From: Stenopsyche tienmushanensis
Lineage: Eukaryota; Arthropoda; Insecta; Trichoptera; Stenopsychidae
Assembly (NCBI GenBank): GCA_008973525.1
Contig: WACJ01000187.1
Span: 434,001-498,000, forward strand
DNA length: 64,000 nt
Direction: 5' to 3'
This document shows, in pieces, positions 37,201 through 48,579 of the stretch. The stretch's first letter is position 1. The number at the start of each line of letters is the position of its first letter. Position numbers and translations under genes: made by a program. The notes beneath the pieces are model-generated. The model was given only the letters and a program-made list of their open reading frames with translations, was not told the DNA's origin and ran no database searches.

Positions 37201-37279
37201 GTTCACTTATAAATTTTATTTCATCTGATTAAAATTATTATTTTTTTGTTTATAAATGCTAAATATTTTCATTGCGCTT

Positions 37280-37398
37280 GCCAACGACCATACCACGTTG
37301 AAAGCACCGGTTCTCGTCCGATCACCGAAGTTAAGCAACATTGGGCGCGGTCAGTACTTGGATGGGTGACCGCTTGGGAACACCGCGTGTCGTTGGCC
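37280..37398 (+). rRNA. 5S ribosomal RNA gene, copy 1
   Basis: A full 119-nt 5S gene starting GCCAACGACCATACCACG and ending GTGTCGTTGGCC. The internal control region is intact: box A AGTTAAGCAACATTGGGC and box C near GTACTTGGATGGGTGACCG. A T7 run at 37405-37411 is the pol III terminator. It is identical in sequence to the copy at 49208. Confidence 0.97.
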
Positions 37399-37404
37399 CC
37401 AATC

Positions 37405-37411
37405 TTTTTTT
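37405..37411 (+). terminator. Pol III T-run terminator of 5S copy 1
   Basis: Seven T residues just past the 5S 3' end. Confidence 0.85.
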
Positions 37412-38747
37412 GCTGAGATTTTTACACATAAAGACAACCATGCTGGTTTACTTTGCCCCATTTTTTAAATTGTTTTTAAAGTACATTTTATTATTATATG
37501 CCAAAAATATATAACGTTAATACTATGGCGTTAATCGGATTCAAATAGTTATTTTAGATAATTAATAAAATAATATATATGATTTTTTTGCCTTTATTAT
37601 TTAAAATTCATAATTTATTATGCATGACTATTGACTTTATCGCAGATTTTGAATCGAAAAACCATGCACCAAATTTCCCGTCAACAATTTAATGGCTATC
37701 ATACTGATGTGCTTGTGACCTATATATTTTTAGTCATGTAATCGATATTCATTTTTTTAAGCAAATTTTCAAACCATTTTCGCCTAGCATAGACATTGAA
37801 CTGGAAAATATTAGTAACATGAAAACTAATATATATTTATTATTCAAACCAAATCATTTTGCTAATGTATATTATTATATATAAAAATTAACCCCTTATG
37901 TGCCGTGCAGTATTGTGCAGTCCCAGTCTGAAAATTTAAACGGCAATCAAAAAACTTTATTCTAAGAAATGTCATTAAATCCAGTTGGAATAAAATAGGA
38001 GTGCTTTGATTGATAGAATAAAATAGCCTAATCGGTTTAAAAATAGGGCAGGTCATAAACACAAGGTATGTAGAAGAAAAGCCGCGACACGGACCTTAGC
38101 CCTGTGTAGATCCGCACCTGCGCGTAGCCCTAACCACTACCATTACACCCGCGAACCGATCATGTGACTTGCAACATTCGCACCTCTCAATCTACAATAT
38201 TGTTATACTTATAATCGACCAAATCTAACCAACTTAAGAAGCATACGCAAGATGCTGGTACGTATGTCAGTATAAAAACAATAAGCATCCTCGAGGTCGC
38301 GTATCAATCCTCAATAATATGAATTGTCAACCCTTTGTTCAAGTGTCGCCGATCAGTTCCGTGCTGAAATGCAATGTTAATAATTCATAATTCACGTTTT
38401 ACTGTCTGCATCAGATTGATAACTCAACGCAATATCGACGACTATGGGATTGTATTCTAACCTTCGAGAATTCGTTCAATTATCATAGTCCGAAACTGTC
38501 ATTTTCATCCCGCGTTTATAAATTATTTTCATGAGTTCTAAATGTATATTACTACTTAAATTTTAAAAAAAGCAAAACATACACACGCACAACCGTAATT
38601 AAACCCAAACGAATTTAAAAAATATATTTTGCATATAAAATATGCAGACGGAAAAAATCAGGAACGTTATTGCAAAAATAGATATATAAAATGTTCGTCC
38701 GAAAACCGATTCAATGTACTGTTTATATTGATTTTTAAATTGTGTAG
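37412..38747. other. AT-rich stretch, nothing firm
   Basis: A single piggyBac-like end (TTAACCCCTTATGTGCC near 37889) has no partner that I could find. No ORF of note. Confidence 0.4.
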
Positions 38748-38755
38748 CTCTTGAC

Positions 38756-39936
38756 TAGGGAATCCAATCCCGAGCTAAATGAGTTCACACTCGTTGGAGG
38801 TATCGTTATCACATATTTAAATGCTAGTTCGAGTTGATGACCGCGTGAGCCCCCATTTTCATATAACACCATACATGTGACTGATAAAATTCCTTTCTGC
38901 TGATACACGGACTAAAACTCGCAAAATTCCCGATTTCTCGACAAATGATTTATTCCGTCGCTGTAGATTAACCACTTCCCTGACGTGGTCGAGTATACTC
39001 GTCCAAAAATATACGTTCAATTTTCGGCATCGACAAGTTAACTAGTCCAATAAATTATTTATTTTATTGAACATTAGCATATCTCGTAACGTCCCCAAAA
39101 GGGTTTCTATATATAGATCTGTTGTATCATGGGTTTTTTCTCAGTGGTGTAGTGCTAAATATAAAAGTCTAGGATCGCTGAAGTTATAATATTTTAATAC
39201 CCCCTCCCCTACCCGAAGTGTAAGAAAGGGGGTTATTAATATATAGGTATAAAAATTTAGAAAGTGTTGACTAGTTTTTTTTAGTTATAAGTTTTAGTTT
39301 CGATGCAAGTTATATACATGCCACAGGCGCTTCATACCCTCGATACGGCTCTGCAATTGACAGAAATAGACTAAAATCTTGTAAACAAAATAATATTTTA
39401 ACAAACCGAAATGTGAAAATCAGTGGGTTCCGAAAAAATGAGCCTGATCAATAAACTATATAATTTATTACCAACACATGTCAGAGCTGGATGTACTGGA
39501 ATAGTTAAAAAAAACAATTCTGCGTCACAAATTTGATACTTCCACTGATTGTAAAAATATGGGACTTGTTTATATGTAATACTATTTAGATATAGAAGTA
39601 AGATTTTGGTTTTTGAAATTATTTTTTTTAAATTTTTTCAAATAAAAAAAAATACACTTTGAGTGCTCCTGGCAAGGTGAAACTTGTTTTTGAGTATTAG
39701 TTAATAATAATAAGTAGAAAAAACAAAAAAAAAAATAATCGAAAATAATGCGTCAGGGAAGTGGTTAATACTTATATACTATATCGATATTCCCATTATT
39801 AGAGTCAAAGTGTAATAAATACATCACCGGTAGGGAAAGGTTATATTTCGATCCCGAATTTTTCGGGATTACGTTTACTAGTCCCGGGATTCATGAGCAC
39901 CTATAACTGTCCAGGATCCCGGGATTGGACTCCCTA
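38756..39936 (+). mobile_element. hAT-like TIR element with nested TTAA element (1181 bp)
   Basis: Flanked by the exact 8-bp direct repeat CTCTTGAC (38748-38755 and 39937-39944). Left end TAGGGAATCCAATCCCG, right end CGGGATTGGACTCCCTA: 17-bp TIRs with one mismatch. No transposase is present. The interior holds a separate TTAA-flanked element at 38972-39764. Confidence 0.88.
38972..39764 (+). mobile_element. piggyBac-like non-autonomous element (793 bp)
   Basis: Flanked by TTAA on both sides (38968-38971 and 39765-39768). TIRs CCACTTCCCTGACG and CGTCAGGGAAGTGG are perfect over 14 bp. It is nested in the hAT-like element, so it inserted later. The TTAA target is the piggyBac signature. No transposase was seen. 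Confidence 0.85.
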
Positions 39937-39944
39937 CTCTTGAC

Positions 39945-41155
39945 TCTTTGATTGCTAAGCGAGGATATATCGTCGATTGTAAAACTAAAAAGAAATGCAA
40001 ACAACGATCGCTATTGGATTATTCATGCCTTTATCCCCGTAAAAGAATATCTTGCATCTTGAGTTCGGAGAGAAATAAAGACGAAGAGAGTATCTTGCGT
40101 ACATCGTACGATTGTATAGATCGTTAACCCAAATTTATCATTTATAGACTAATAATGATATGTGAATGATTTAATGCATCGATTTCAAGTGTATTGTTTA
40201 TATTTACTTGAAGAAATTATCAAATACTGTGTGCTATCGACAGTGTTTATTTATTAATGTACAAACTTCATACACGCTACGACGGTCCTGATAGATAAGT
40301 GGATTTGTACGCATGATAAGTGGTGGACATACAAATATAGCATCTAAGTTTATGATGATTTAAAATTAACTCACTACTCAAAGGGTAAACATGTTCGAAT
40401 ATGAATGCATCAGAGTATCAGTGTTTAACCGTGCATTACATTTTGCTCACACGTTAGTGCGATCAAACAAGAGAGAGGATAAAATAGCCGCAACAGCCAA
40501 ATGGTTAACACATTTCTGTCGAAGGAACGCCGCTTGTCATTTTACAATTTAATAAATCGCTGAAATAACTTTTTTAAGTATTCAAAATATATTTTATCTA
40601 TGTTACTCAGTATGTATATTACAGCTGATAAAAAGATAACTTTAAATATAGTCAACTTTATCCATCATATGATTGATGGAATTTTTGATAATTGTCACTA
40701 TCAATAATAGATTATCCAGTCAGGAATGTCTTTTTTTTGAATGAAAGAGTTAAATTTCATTCAAAAAATTAATTAACCAATTTCATCAATACAATGTATT
40801 CTCTTCCAATAGATATAACCTTTACCCATCTATTTATTATATTTTTAAATTAAATAAGATTAAAATTCAACGAGGTTCGATATAGAATATTTTTCTATCT
40901 ATTCTATATTTATTATTGTTTTTCCCCGAAAAATAATGCTGCATCGATATAAATAAATGATAGTCGGCAAGAGCAAAGTCAGAAGCATAAGATGGATACG
41001 GAATCATTTTCCAATCGAGTTCCTTCAATTTGGTGGTTCAAAACCACTAAAATAAATCAAAAACAAAGCGCCCGTAGTAAGTATCTTACTTCCTCCCTCC
41101 CCCCACTAATACTATTATAAATGCTGTATAGATAGAGGTTACTGTTTTAAAAAAA
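39945..41155. other. AT-rich stretch with weak similarity to 61960-62110
   Basis: The block at about 40104-40140 (GATTGTATAGATCGTTAA) and the following 100 bp match 61994 onward loosely. This may be an old repeat; no gene was recognised. Confidence 0.4.
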
Positions 41156-41159
41156 TACT

Positions 41160-41307
41160 ATGATAGAAAGTATCTAGACGCTATTGCTTCCGTGGTCATG
41201 CAGATCATAGAAAAGGCCACAATAATTGTATGTCCAATCGGTCCGCTTTTCAGACCGCTGATATGACGAATGAACGCCTCGCGATCTGAAATCCGAAATA
41301 GGAAAAG
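41160..41307 (-). pseudogene. R1-like ORF2 C-terminal remnant
   Basis: The reverse strand reads REAFIRHISGLKSGPIGHT, then diverges. It parallels DREALFRSVSGPKVGPVGHT near the end of the element at 30210-31648. A short relic of the same or a sister family. Confidence 0.65.
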
Positions 41308-41309
41308 GT

Positions 41310-42270
41310 TGTATCTACTGGACGAGAATACATTGTATCGATTGTATTAGTTAATCATTTTTTATTTGAAATCAACTCTTTCATTTAAAAACGACATTTC
41401 TAACGGGACAATCTATTATAATAAGAAGAAATATTAACTATTACATGTAACGCGATTGAGCAAAACACGCAGGTAAAGTACAGTGCTAAGCACTTATATT
41501 TATATCAAACAATCAGCATTTAAAATTAATGTCTTTCTGTGAAAAAATATCCCTAAGCTGATTAATTTAAAATGTAAACATATTTTTTAAAAAAAGCTTC
41601 TCTTAACTATTTCAAAAAAATATATATCTATTCAAAAAATGTCTAATTGATTGTTATAACAAGTATCGTGGGATACGCGTAATCTTAGAATTGATAAAAT
41701 GATAGTAACGATAAAAAAAATGATAAAATAATATACATCTACACTTTCATCATATCAATATTAATTTTTTGTATTTCCATTCATTTAGTGTTAAGCAATA
41801 ACTTTCACCTTACTTGAACCATTTCGATTTTTTATAATTACTGCAGAAAAGTACTTTGGTGAGTTTCATGTATAATTATTTTAACAGCAATGTGAATAAG
41901 GATTACAAATACACTACACTACAAATACACAAAAACACTATTACGCGAAATTTTTTTTTTGCTTAGAATTCATTAATATTTACATTTAGTCTGTATATAA
42001 ATGGTTGTTAAAATATGATTCGACCTTTTTATTTGCGTCTATTATAACATATGGTTATCGTCATCAAATAATAAGTACGATATCTTAACCGATTTTCAAA
42101 TATTTGAAAGGAAGCAGTTCGAATGCTCGAATTAAGCTTTAAATATTTTTTGCAAACAGGATATAATGGGAAAAATCGACTAATTTTGAAGCATATTAAT
42201 TATAATATGGACACGTAGCAAGTTATATCCTTTCACTGGCATTGTAATTTCGACGTCAGCTTACAATCGA
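41310..42270. other. AT-rich stretch, nothing recognised
   Basis: No ORF, RNA gene or bounded repeat was identified. Confidence 0.4.
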
Positions 42271-42274
42271 AATC

Positions 42275-42550
42275 TTATCTCATGCTGATAACTATGATAC
42301 GGTAGCATTTTATTTTTCTTGATTTATCCACCATAAAACCATCATAAAACATTGTGAATGAACCTCGATCGACAAATGCTCGGAAGCAACGTCGATCACA
42401 ATTCCAGAAAGGAAGTTCATCCCATATACGTCCATGTGGAGGAGAATCGAAAATAAGCACGCAGTCAGTCTTTTGAATAGCAATTCTGGCGAACGTCTGC
42501 CACCATAACAGAGTCTCGCAGTTGTTAACGAACGAATCTGAATAGATCAT
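42275..42550 (-). CDS. Unassigned 91-codon reverse-strand ORF
   Basis: Frame with LWWQTFARIAIQKTDCVLIF followed by DSPPHGRIWDELPFWNCDRR. Aromatic-rich and of more protein-like composition than nearby ORFs, but I recognise no family. An AG just upstream (ATTCAG, near 42539) could be an acceptor. It could be an exon, a transposon relic or chance. Confidence 0.2.
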   Translation of the reverse strand: MIYSDSFVNNCETLLWWQTFARIAIQKTDCVLIFDSPPHGRIWDELPFWNCDRRCFRAFVDRGSFTMFYDGFMVDKSRKIKCYRIIVISMR

Positions 42551-42931
42551 TGATTAGCCTTTTTCCATCGCATCAACACATCATCAACAACATTCTCAAA
42601 AAAATGATAAACGGCAAAAATAGCATCACCGAATGCTAACGTAAGAAGTTGTGAAATTTTTCCTTAAATATACGGCGGTACTTACAAAAAAGCAAAGTTT
42701 AGCTGGTGATTATCGACAGAGGAGTCTGTGTGCACAAAACTGTTTAAATGATTTTTTGTCTTACTTTTTCTTTCAATAAAATCCGTACTTAAACATTATC
42801 AGATATTATAGAAATATTATCTTAGTCTGAATGGGTGTGATTCGACAAAAAACGTTTGGAAAACATTTGAACGGTTTTGAGCGCCACTGTATTGTTTTGA
42901 TCATGATAGCGAATGTGTATTCAAATAGTAG

Positions 42932-43408
42932 TGTAGCGTGGACGATTACAATCCCCACGTAGTAGCGCTGTTAACAGCGACATCTTTCATCTCTCTTCAA
43001 GTGCAATGTGTTATTTTAACAACGCCATCTCTTGTGGCCCTGCGGAGACATTGCACCTGCTTACCGACCGATCTCTTCTTGCGCGTGCACCGTTGCCGGT
43101 TGGGTAGTGACGTGCAGGAGGCGGGAGTGGAGAGAGTCATCGGTTAGCCTTGGCTGCAGGAGAGACAACCTTCTCCTTGGCTGCAGGAGGTTGTCCCTTC
43201 TGCAGCCAAGGCTCGTGTGGAATAAATAATTATTTAAAGAAGAGTCTTTCCATTCGACGCCCGTCTATTCCTATCCATTCGTCTAGCAACATCACAGCCC
43301 GATAGAAGAACGGACCTGTGCGTCAGCGCGACCATCCCGAGAAGCACGAGAAAGCGGGGAGCCGCCCGGGGACTCTGCTTTCGAGAGCGTCCCCGCCTCA
43401 ACTTTACA
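42932..43408 (+). mobile_element. LTR of a retrotransposon (477 bp)
   Basis: Begins TGTAGCGTGG and ends CAACTTTACA. It is followed directly by the primer site TGGTGTCAGAAGTGGGAT (43410-43427), the complement of a tRNA-Leu 3' end (CCCACTTCTGACA plus CCA). An AATAAA (near 43223) may be its polyadenylation signal. It forms the left arm of a palindrome with 43466-43720. No gag or pol is present. Confidence 0.8.
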
Positions 43409-43409
43409 T

Positions 43410-43427
43410 TGGTGTCAGAAGTGGGAT
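43410..43427 (+). other. tRNA-Leu-type primer binding site
   Basis: TGGTGTCAGAAGTGGGAT directly after the LTR. A decayed inverse copy (ATTCTGAAACCAG) precedes the inverted LTR at 43466, so the 57-bp centre holds two facing primer sites. Confidence 0.75.
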
Positions 43428-43465
43428 TTTGCCATTGTTATTCATTCACCGATTCTGAAACCAGT

Positions 43466-43720
43466 GTAACGTTGTGGCGGGGGGGCGCTCTCGAAAGCAG
43501 AGTCCCCGGGCGGCTCTCCGCCCTCACGTGCTCATCGGGATGGCCGTGTTGACGCACGGGTCCGTTCTTCTATCGGGCTGCAAACGGTCGGTAAGGAGGT
43601 GCAATATCTCCGCAGGGCCACAAGAGATGGCGTTGTTAAAATACCATATTCCACCTGAAGAGAGATGAAAGATGTCGCTGTAACAGCGCTACTACGTGGG
43701 GATTGTAATCGTCCACGCTA
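43466..43720 (-). mobile_element. Inverted, internally deleted copy of the same LTR
   Basis: Inverse of 42932-43408 with about 220 bp missing from the middle (junction near 43581). The outer end CCACGCTA is followed by TAGTAG, which also precedes the left LTR (42926-42931). The whole LTR-spacer-LTR unit may therefore have inserted once. Confidence 0.8.
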
Positions 43721-43862
43721 TAGTAGCATCATATTTAAAATAACCTTTCAGTGCTCTTGATTGTTTCTACTTGTACAAGATGCAAGTGTTCTCAAATTAC
43801 CTCACTTTAAATAAATACGGAGTATTAAATCCAAAATGTTGTATATTTTTTATTCACATAGA

Positions 43863-45374
43863 GTAATGCATGGAAGGAAAAGAAAGCGAGAAGCGACTCG
43901 TCCAGCTCTGCAACGTCGACCTCGTCGACGAAGGAATCAGAAGCCGCTTCCTGGTTGTCGACAATGTCAACGTACGACGGGACGAAAGAAGACGAAGAGG
44001 GTGAATTCGTAGAAGTCGTCCGACGCAAGACGAAACGACGCCCAGACAAGACACCTTCGCCTCCCGCATCTATTTTCATCCGCGAAGCACGCGAAAAGCA
44101 CGCGGACATCATAAAGAATCTCAAAAAGGAAAAATTGGAAATCACCAATACGAATTTGTTGACGAACGGGATCCTCGTATCCGTTGCGACATTCGATGAT
44201 CACCACCGAGCTGTAACATTCCTCGAGAAACAAAAACTCCAATTCAACAAAAACTCGAGAGTGAGAAGAGTGGTCCTACGCGACGTACCACTCAAATACT
44301 CGACGGAGAAGATTAAAAACCAACTCGCCGAATTGGGCTTCGACATCGTCAAAGTGGATCGCATGACCCAAGGCCCCGAGCAGAGGCCCATGCCCCTCGT
44401 TCTAGTCCAAACGGTCAAAAGTAGGAAAAACGAAAGACTGTTAAAAGTCTCTCGAATAGGAGATCTTCAAATATCGGTAGAAATTTTTCAACCCAAAAAA
44501 TATCACCGACCCCGCGATCGCTCGACGGGCGCCGATGCGCCGTCGCCCTCCTCCCGGCCGTTCTTCGCACCGACCGACTTCCCACCCCTGCCGAAGAAGA
44601 CGCAGCAGAGACGACGACTGCCGCCGACAAAAATCGAGTCGCTCCCGACACCGCCGACGCCTTCGCGTTCCCCGAAGAAGACAGATTCGCTCACAATCGT
44701 ATTCTGGAACGCGAATGGCCTCCAGAACAAACGTCAAGAACTTCTAAAATTCGCCGTGAATCGTAAACTCGACGTCATGCTGATCAACGAGACGCACCTC
44801 AAACCCGAACATCCGCTAGAATTGGAAGACTATACGCTGTATAGAGATGACCGCATCAGGGCTGTGTCGGGAGGGACGGGCGTGTTCGTAAAGAATCACA
44901 TCAAACACAAGCTCATCCCGACTCCCAAGCTCGTCCACGCCGAGGCCACACAGATAGAAGTCGACGCTGACGACCGACCGATAAAAGCTGGTGGCGTACT
45001 ACCACCCGCCCGTCAAAAATGAAACCTTGTACGATACCAAGAGTCTGGATCGACTGATGCGAGACAACATGCCGACGCTCATCGCTGGGGACTTCAACGC
45101 GAAACACAAAGACTGGAACTCGAGATTCACGAACCGCAACGGCCATAAGCTTCGCCAATATATTGGAAAACAAAATTTAAATATACACGCACCGAAACGT
45201 TTCACCAAAAGAAGCAACTCCCACCCTTCGGACACGATAGACTTTGCACTGACCAAAGAATATGAATGGAAAATCAAGAAAATCTATACCGTAAAAGCAC
45301 TGAGTTCCGATCACAACCCAGTCATAATCAATACGCATCGCGATCAGAAATGCACACCGTCGAGGCGACGCTGA
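43863..45374 (+). pseudogene. Jockey-type retrotransposon fragment: gag-like region joined to endonuclease
   Basis: The open frame runs to 45022, then continues in another frame (from about 44990) to 45374. The N-terminal part has a PRE_C2HC-like domain (RRVVLRDVPLKYSTEKIKN, then LGFDIVKVDRM). A Pro/Arg-rich linker leads to an exonuclease-endonuclease-phosphatase domain with VFWNANGLQNKR, INETHL, GDFNAKH and SDHNPV. No CCHC zinc knuckles lie between gag and endonuclease, and the reverse transcriptase is absent. An extra G near 44990 breaks the endonuclease frame. The left end is 5'-truncated (stop at 43863). Confidence 0.85.
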
Positions 45375-45865
45375 CTGGACGTCTACATTGATCAGATTAC
45401 CCAAATACGGTGTGATCTCGTTTTGAATCCAGTGAAAAAATTGTGTATACTTGGAAAAATATCGAGATTACTATACCGTCAGGGGCATTCTCAACAAGAG
45501 AACATTCGACGTTTCTAGGAAACGAGCGTTGCGGAGGGCCGTCGATTCCCCCGGCCCCTCCCCGTAGGCGCCGGTCGGATTCCTGCTGACTCCGCGCCGA
45601 AGAATCGATTCAACGAAGATAAAACAGCATCTAAAAAGTATCTCTCGCGTAAATAAAAATCTGGTTAACTAATTTTTAATATGGCGCACTTTGCTCGATA
45701 GCCCGGTGAGGGACAATGATATTTTTCAAAAAAAGGCATACCCTTCTCGTGTGAAGACGTGGACATAAAATACATAGATATATGTATAAATACACACATA
45801 TATATATATATATTTAAATTTGTACAAATTAGCCCTTAAGGAAGGAATAAAACTAGTTTAAGCGA
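45375..45865 (+). mobile_element. Probable 3' part of the Jockey-type fragment
   Basis: GC-rich sequence right after the endonuclease (GGCCCCTCCCCGTAGGCGCC near 45551), then AT-rich sequence with a TATATA run and GGAAGGAATAAAACT at 45840. It likely represents the element's 3' end joined to the endonuclease by a deletion that removed the reverse transcriptase. The limits are inferred. Confidence 0.45.
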
Positions 45866-46654
45866 TCTTGTATATAATTCCAAATCTTCTCCGTCCTTCC
45901 TTATTTTCCTTCATTAATGTGGTTTGATGCACTTTAATAATGAATTTTACTGAACGTAGTGAATTTTATCGAGGTTAATGAGTCAATGGAAGAAGCTTTA
46001 AGCATCTTTGATGAAATAAATGCTGTTGGAAAAAGGCAGTGTGGAACGACGGTTAATAATAAGGTTAGTATAGACCCTGCCTAAGCAGGACAAAGAAAAA
46101 GATTGCGGCTCCTTTTCAATGAGCATAGAAAGTGCTTTGGATTTTCAGATTTCATCAGAGCGGATTTTACCCATTGCGATGTCTTAAAGAGAAAAATATC
46201 TGTTTATGGTTCAGCTGCGAGACTTTGATGACGAGCATTTTCCCGAGAGGATGCAACTGACAGATTGTTTGTATCACCTGATTGCATCTTGTTAAGATCG
46301 GTGATCGAATCCCTTCTTTGATTTTAGTGTCGTTTAAATCAGTGTTCCCCAACCTTCACTCTACGGTCCACTAATACTGAAATAAAAATGGTTATTTATG
46401 TAATAATTTTTAGTCTTATATTGTGATGGATATGATTATAACTAACAAATATTCATATTACCGTCTGATACATTAAAATTCAACAAAAACAATGGTTTTT
46501 TTAACAAATTAATGCGAAATCTGCTGTTGCAGCTTCATAATTGGATTGCTAATATATTGAATATTTTTGCCTATAGTGCTGTCTCTGACAGACGAAGTGC
46601 TGTATTCACATCTAGCCTATATACCAAGAGCTGGCAGCATAAATTGAATGTCAT

Positions 46655-46772
46655 CTAACACATGTGAATAATTTAATAATTGTGTTCTGGCGTGTTTCCG
46701 GACTGTTATTATGACAGTCTGGCGACTGGAAACACGCCAGAACACAACTATTAAAATATTCATATGTGTTAG
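46655..46772. repeat. 118-bp hairpin
   Basis: Arms of about 45 bp pair with a few mismatches around a ~22-bp loop. Left arm begins CTAACACATGTGAATAATTT and contains GTGTTCTGGCGTGTTTCC; the right arm is its inverse. It looks like a small foldback element in copy A of the repeat. Confidence 0.85.
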
Positions 46773-47265
46773 ATAGTATCCGAAGGCTCTATTAATTGTT
46801 ATTTTTCTCTACTCGTAAGAGTTCATGAAATAACGTCCTCCATGAAGGGATTATTAATCCAAAGATTTCCTTTACGAGGTTCCTCATTTTCTGGATAATA
46901 GTGATTCAATTTTAGTACTAATGCCTTCAAGTGTTGACTTATTACATTCGCTAGATAAACGACGTATTATCGCTGACGTTGCCCTCTTTTTCAAAATAGC
47001 CCAAAGCGAGGTTGATTGTCCGGACCTTCTCTCGAAAATCAGCATAAGAACCTCATCTACTCCTCTTCGCCATAGCTCGCTGCTGTATGTGCCTCATTCA
47101 AATACCCACTATAGAAGTAATAGCTAAATTCTGCGAACTAGCCACAATTTTAATAAACTTTGTGAAATTTACAATTTTGACCTTTTTAATACTAAAATTA
47201 ATACAGCAAAACAAGCCATTACCAATTCATTTTTTAGCTTCGGGGCCTAATATGCAAATTTTATA

Positions 47266-47500
47266 AAAAAAATTATTATTAGTTATTTTTATTATTTCAT
47301 TATTATTAATTGTGATTATTTATTATTATCAGTTATTATTATATTATTATTATTAATTGTGATTATTTATTATTATTATTATTTATGATTATTTATTATT
47401 ATTGATTATTATATTTGTTTTTATTTATTATTGGATATTACTATTTTTATTGTTATTATTAAACATTATTAATTGTTATTATTATTATTATCATTATTAT
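47266..47500. repeat. (ATT)n-type microsatellite
   Basis: Long imperfect run of ATT/TTA units, broken by GATTATT and TTGTTATT variants. Confidence 0.9.
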
Positions 47501-47636
47501 TTTTGTAAAGATGTATTTAGTGACTTTTTTTTTTTTTCTCTCTTTTTGTACTTCGTTTCTATTGGCGAATATCTTTTATTAGCTTTGAGTTGTTTATTGT
47601 ATTTTTCTATTTTGTATTATCAGCTGTTGATATTCC

Positions 47637-47673
47637 AAATAAAATAAAATAAAATAAAATAAATAAAATAAAA
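47637..47673. repeat. (AAAAT)n microsatellite
   Basis: About seven AAAAT-type pentamers. Confidence 0.9.
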
Positions 47674-47788
47674 CGCCTTTCTTGTTGACGTCAGCAGCAA
47701 TTAAAAATTCTTGCAAAAGTAGAGACATTTCTATATATTTCTCTCGTACGCCACAATCCTAAAGAACCAGCTTCTTTTTAAATACCTT

Positions 47789-48320
47789 TGTAACGTGGAG
47801 TTGGGAAATCCCCAACCAAAGAGACAGGGTTGCCGTGCAAGCCTGGAAATTTCCATTTCAGGGGAAAGAATTTCTAGAAGCGTAACGATACTCGGTTAAA
47901 TGATCCATCAATTCTCGTATCTTAACGACCATAATAAAGACTCTTGTTTATAAAAGCATCAAATGATCGACCTTTCTGGAAGGACGATTAGCATTCCGTA
48001 GGATCAGATAACAATGATAGAACGCGCTCGAAGCGCCATATCAATTCAGCAATAGGATCAGCAGCAATCATAAAAATTCCGATACAACTACGCAATGCAA
48101 TTGGCCTCCAGAAAGATCGATGCAAGAGAAGGGGATCATTGAACCGAGTATAAAAGAAGTTCAGGTTCGCTATACAGCCAGTGCCGAGTCCCGAGTCCCC
48201 GACATAACTTTGGTTGAGCTAGCAGCGTTGAAACTCGGTCTACGCCTCGCAACCGTAGCCTCTACAAGTGAAGACAATAAAATATTCAAAAGAAGAGGCC
48301 ATCTTTGAAATTCATCGTCC
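47789..48320 (+). mobile_element. LTR fragment, 5' part
   Basis: Begins TGTAACGTGGAGTTGGGAAA exactly where copy A departs from copy B of the 46.3-kb repeat, so it is an insertion. It contains TATAAAAG (near 47951), a candidate TATA box, and a transcript-like tail with GACAATAAAATATTC near 48274. The 3' terminus is not clear. Confidence 0.55.
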
Positions 48321-48579
48321 GAATTTAAAAATATTTGTATAAAGTCCCTGGAGAGAAATGTTAAGGTAATTAAGTAGAAAAATTAAGTTTATCCGCCATA
48401 TATGCGAATTTACTCATCCATTACTTGTCCAAAAAATGTTCTAGTAGGGCCGAGTTTCTCTCTCTCATAAAATATTTTTCTTCTTCCCTTAATTCAAAGA
48501 GACGCGAAAGAACCTTTTCTCTCGATAGCCATGCATGGAGAAGATGTTATGATTTAATATTTTTGCATGGCGAATTTCT

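Larger units (their letters stand above)
46339..48460 (+). repeat. Dispersed repeat, copy A (interrupted)
   Basis: Segments at 46339-46590, 46798-46920, 47673-47788 and 48325-48450 match, in the same order, 60581-60828, 61717-61840, 62385-62500 and 62508-62640. Shared blocks include ATTAAAATTCAACAAAAACA and GACGTCAGCAGCAATTAAAA. Insertions here are a hairpin (46655), a simple repeat (47266-47500) and LTR sequence (from 47789). Confidence 0.75.

Noticed and set aside
44415..44747. Several overlapping ORFs on both strands rich in Arg
   Set aside because: Alternative frames of the Pro/Arg-rich linker in the gag-endonuclease fragment.
47402..47647. 81-codon Tyr/Leu-rich ORF
   Set aside because: Translation of the (ATT)n microsatellite.
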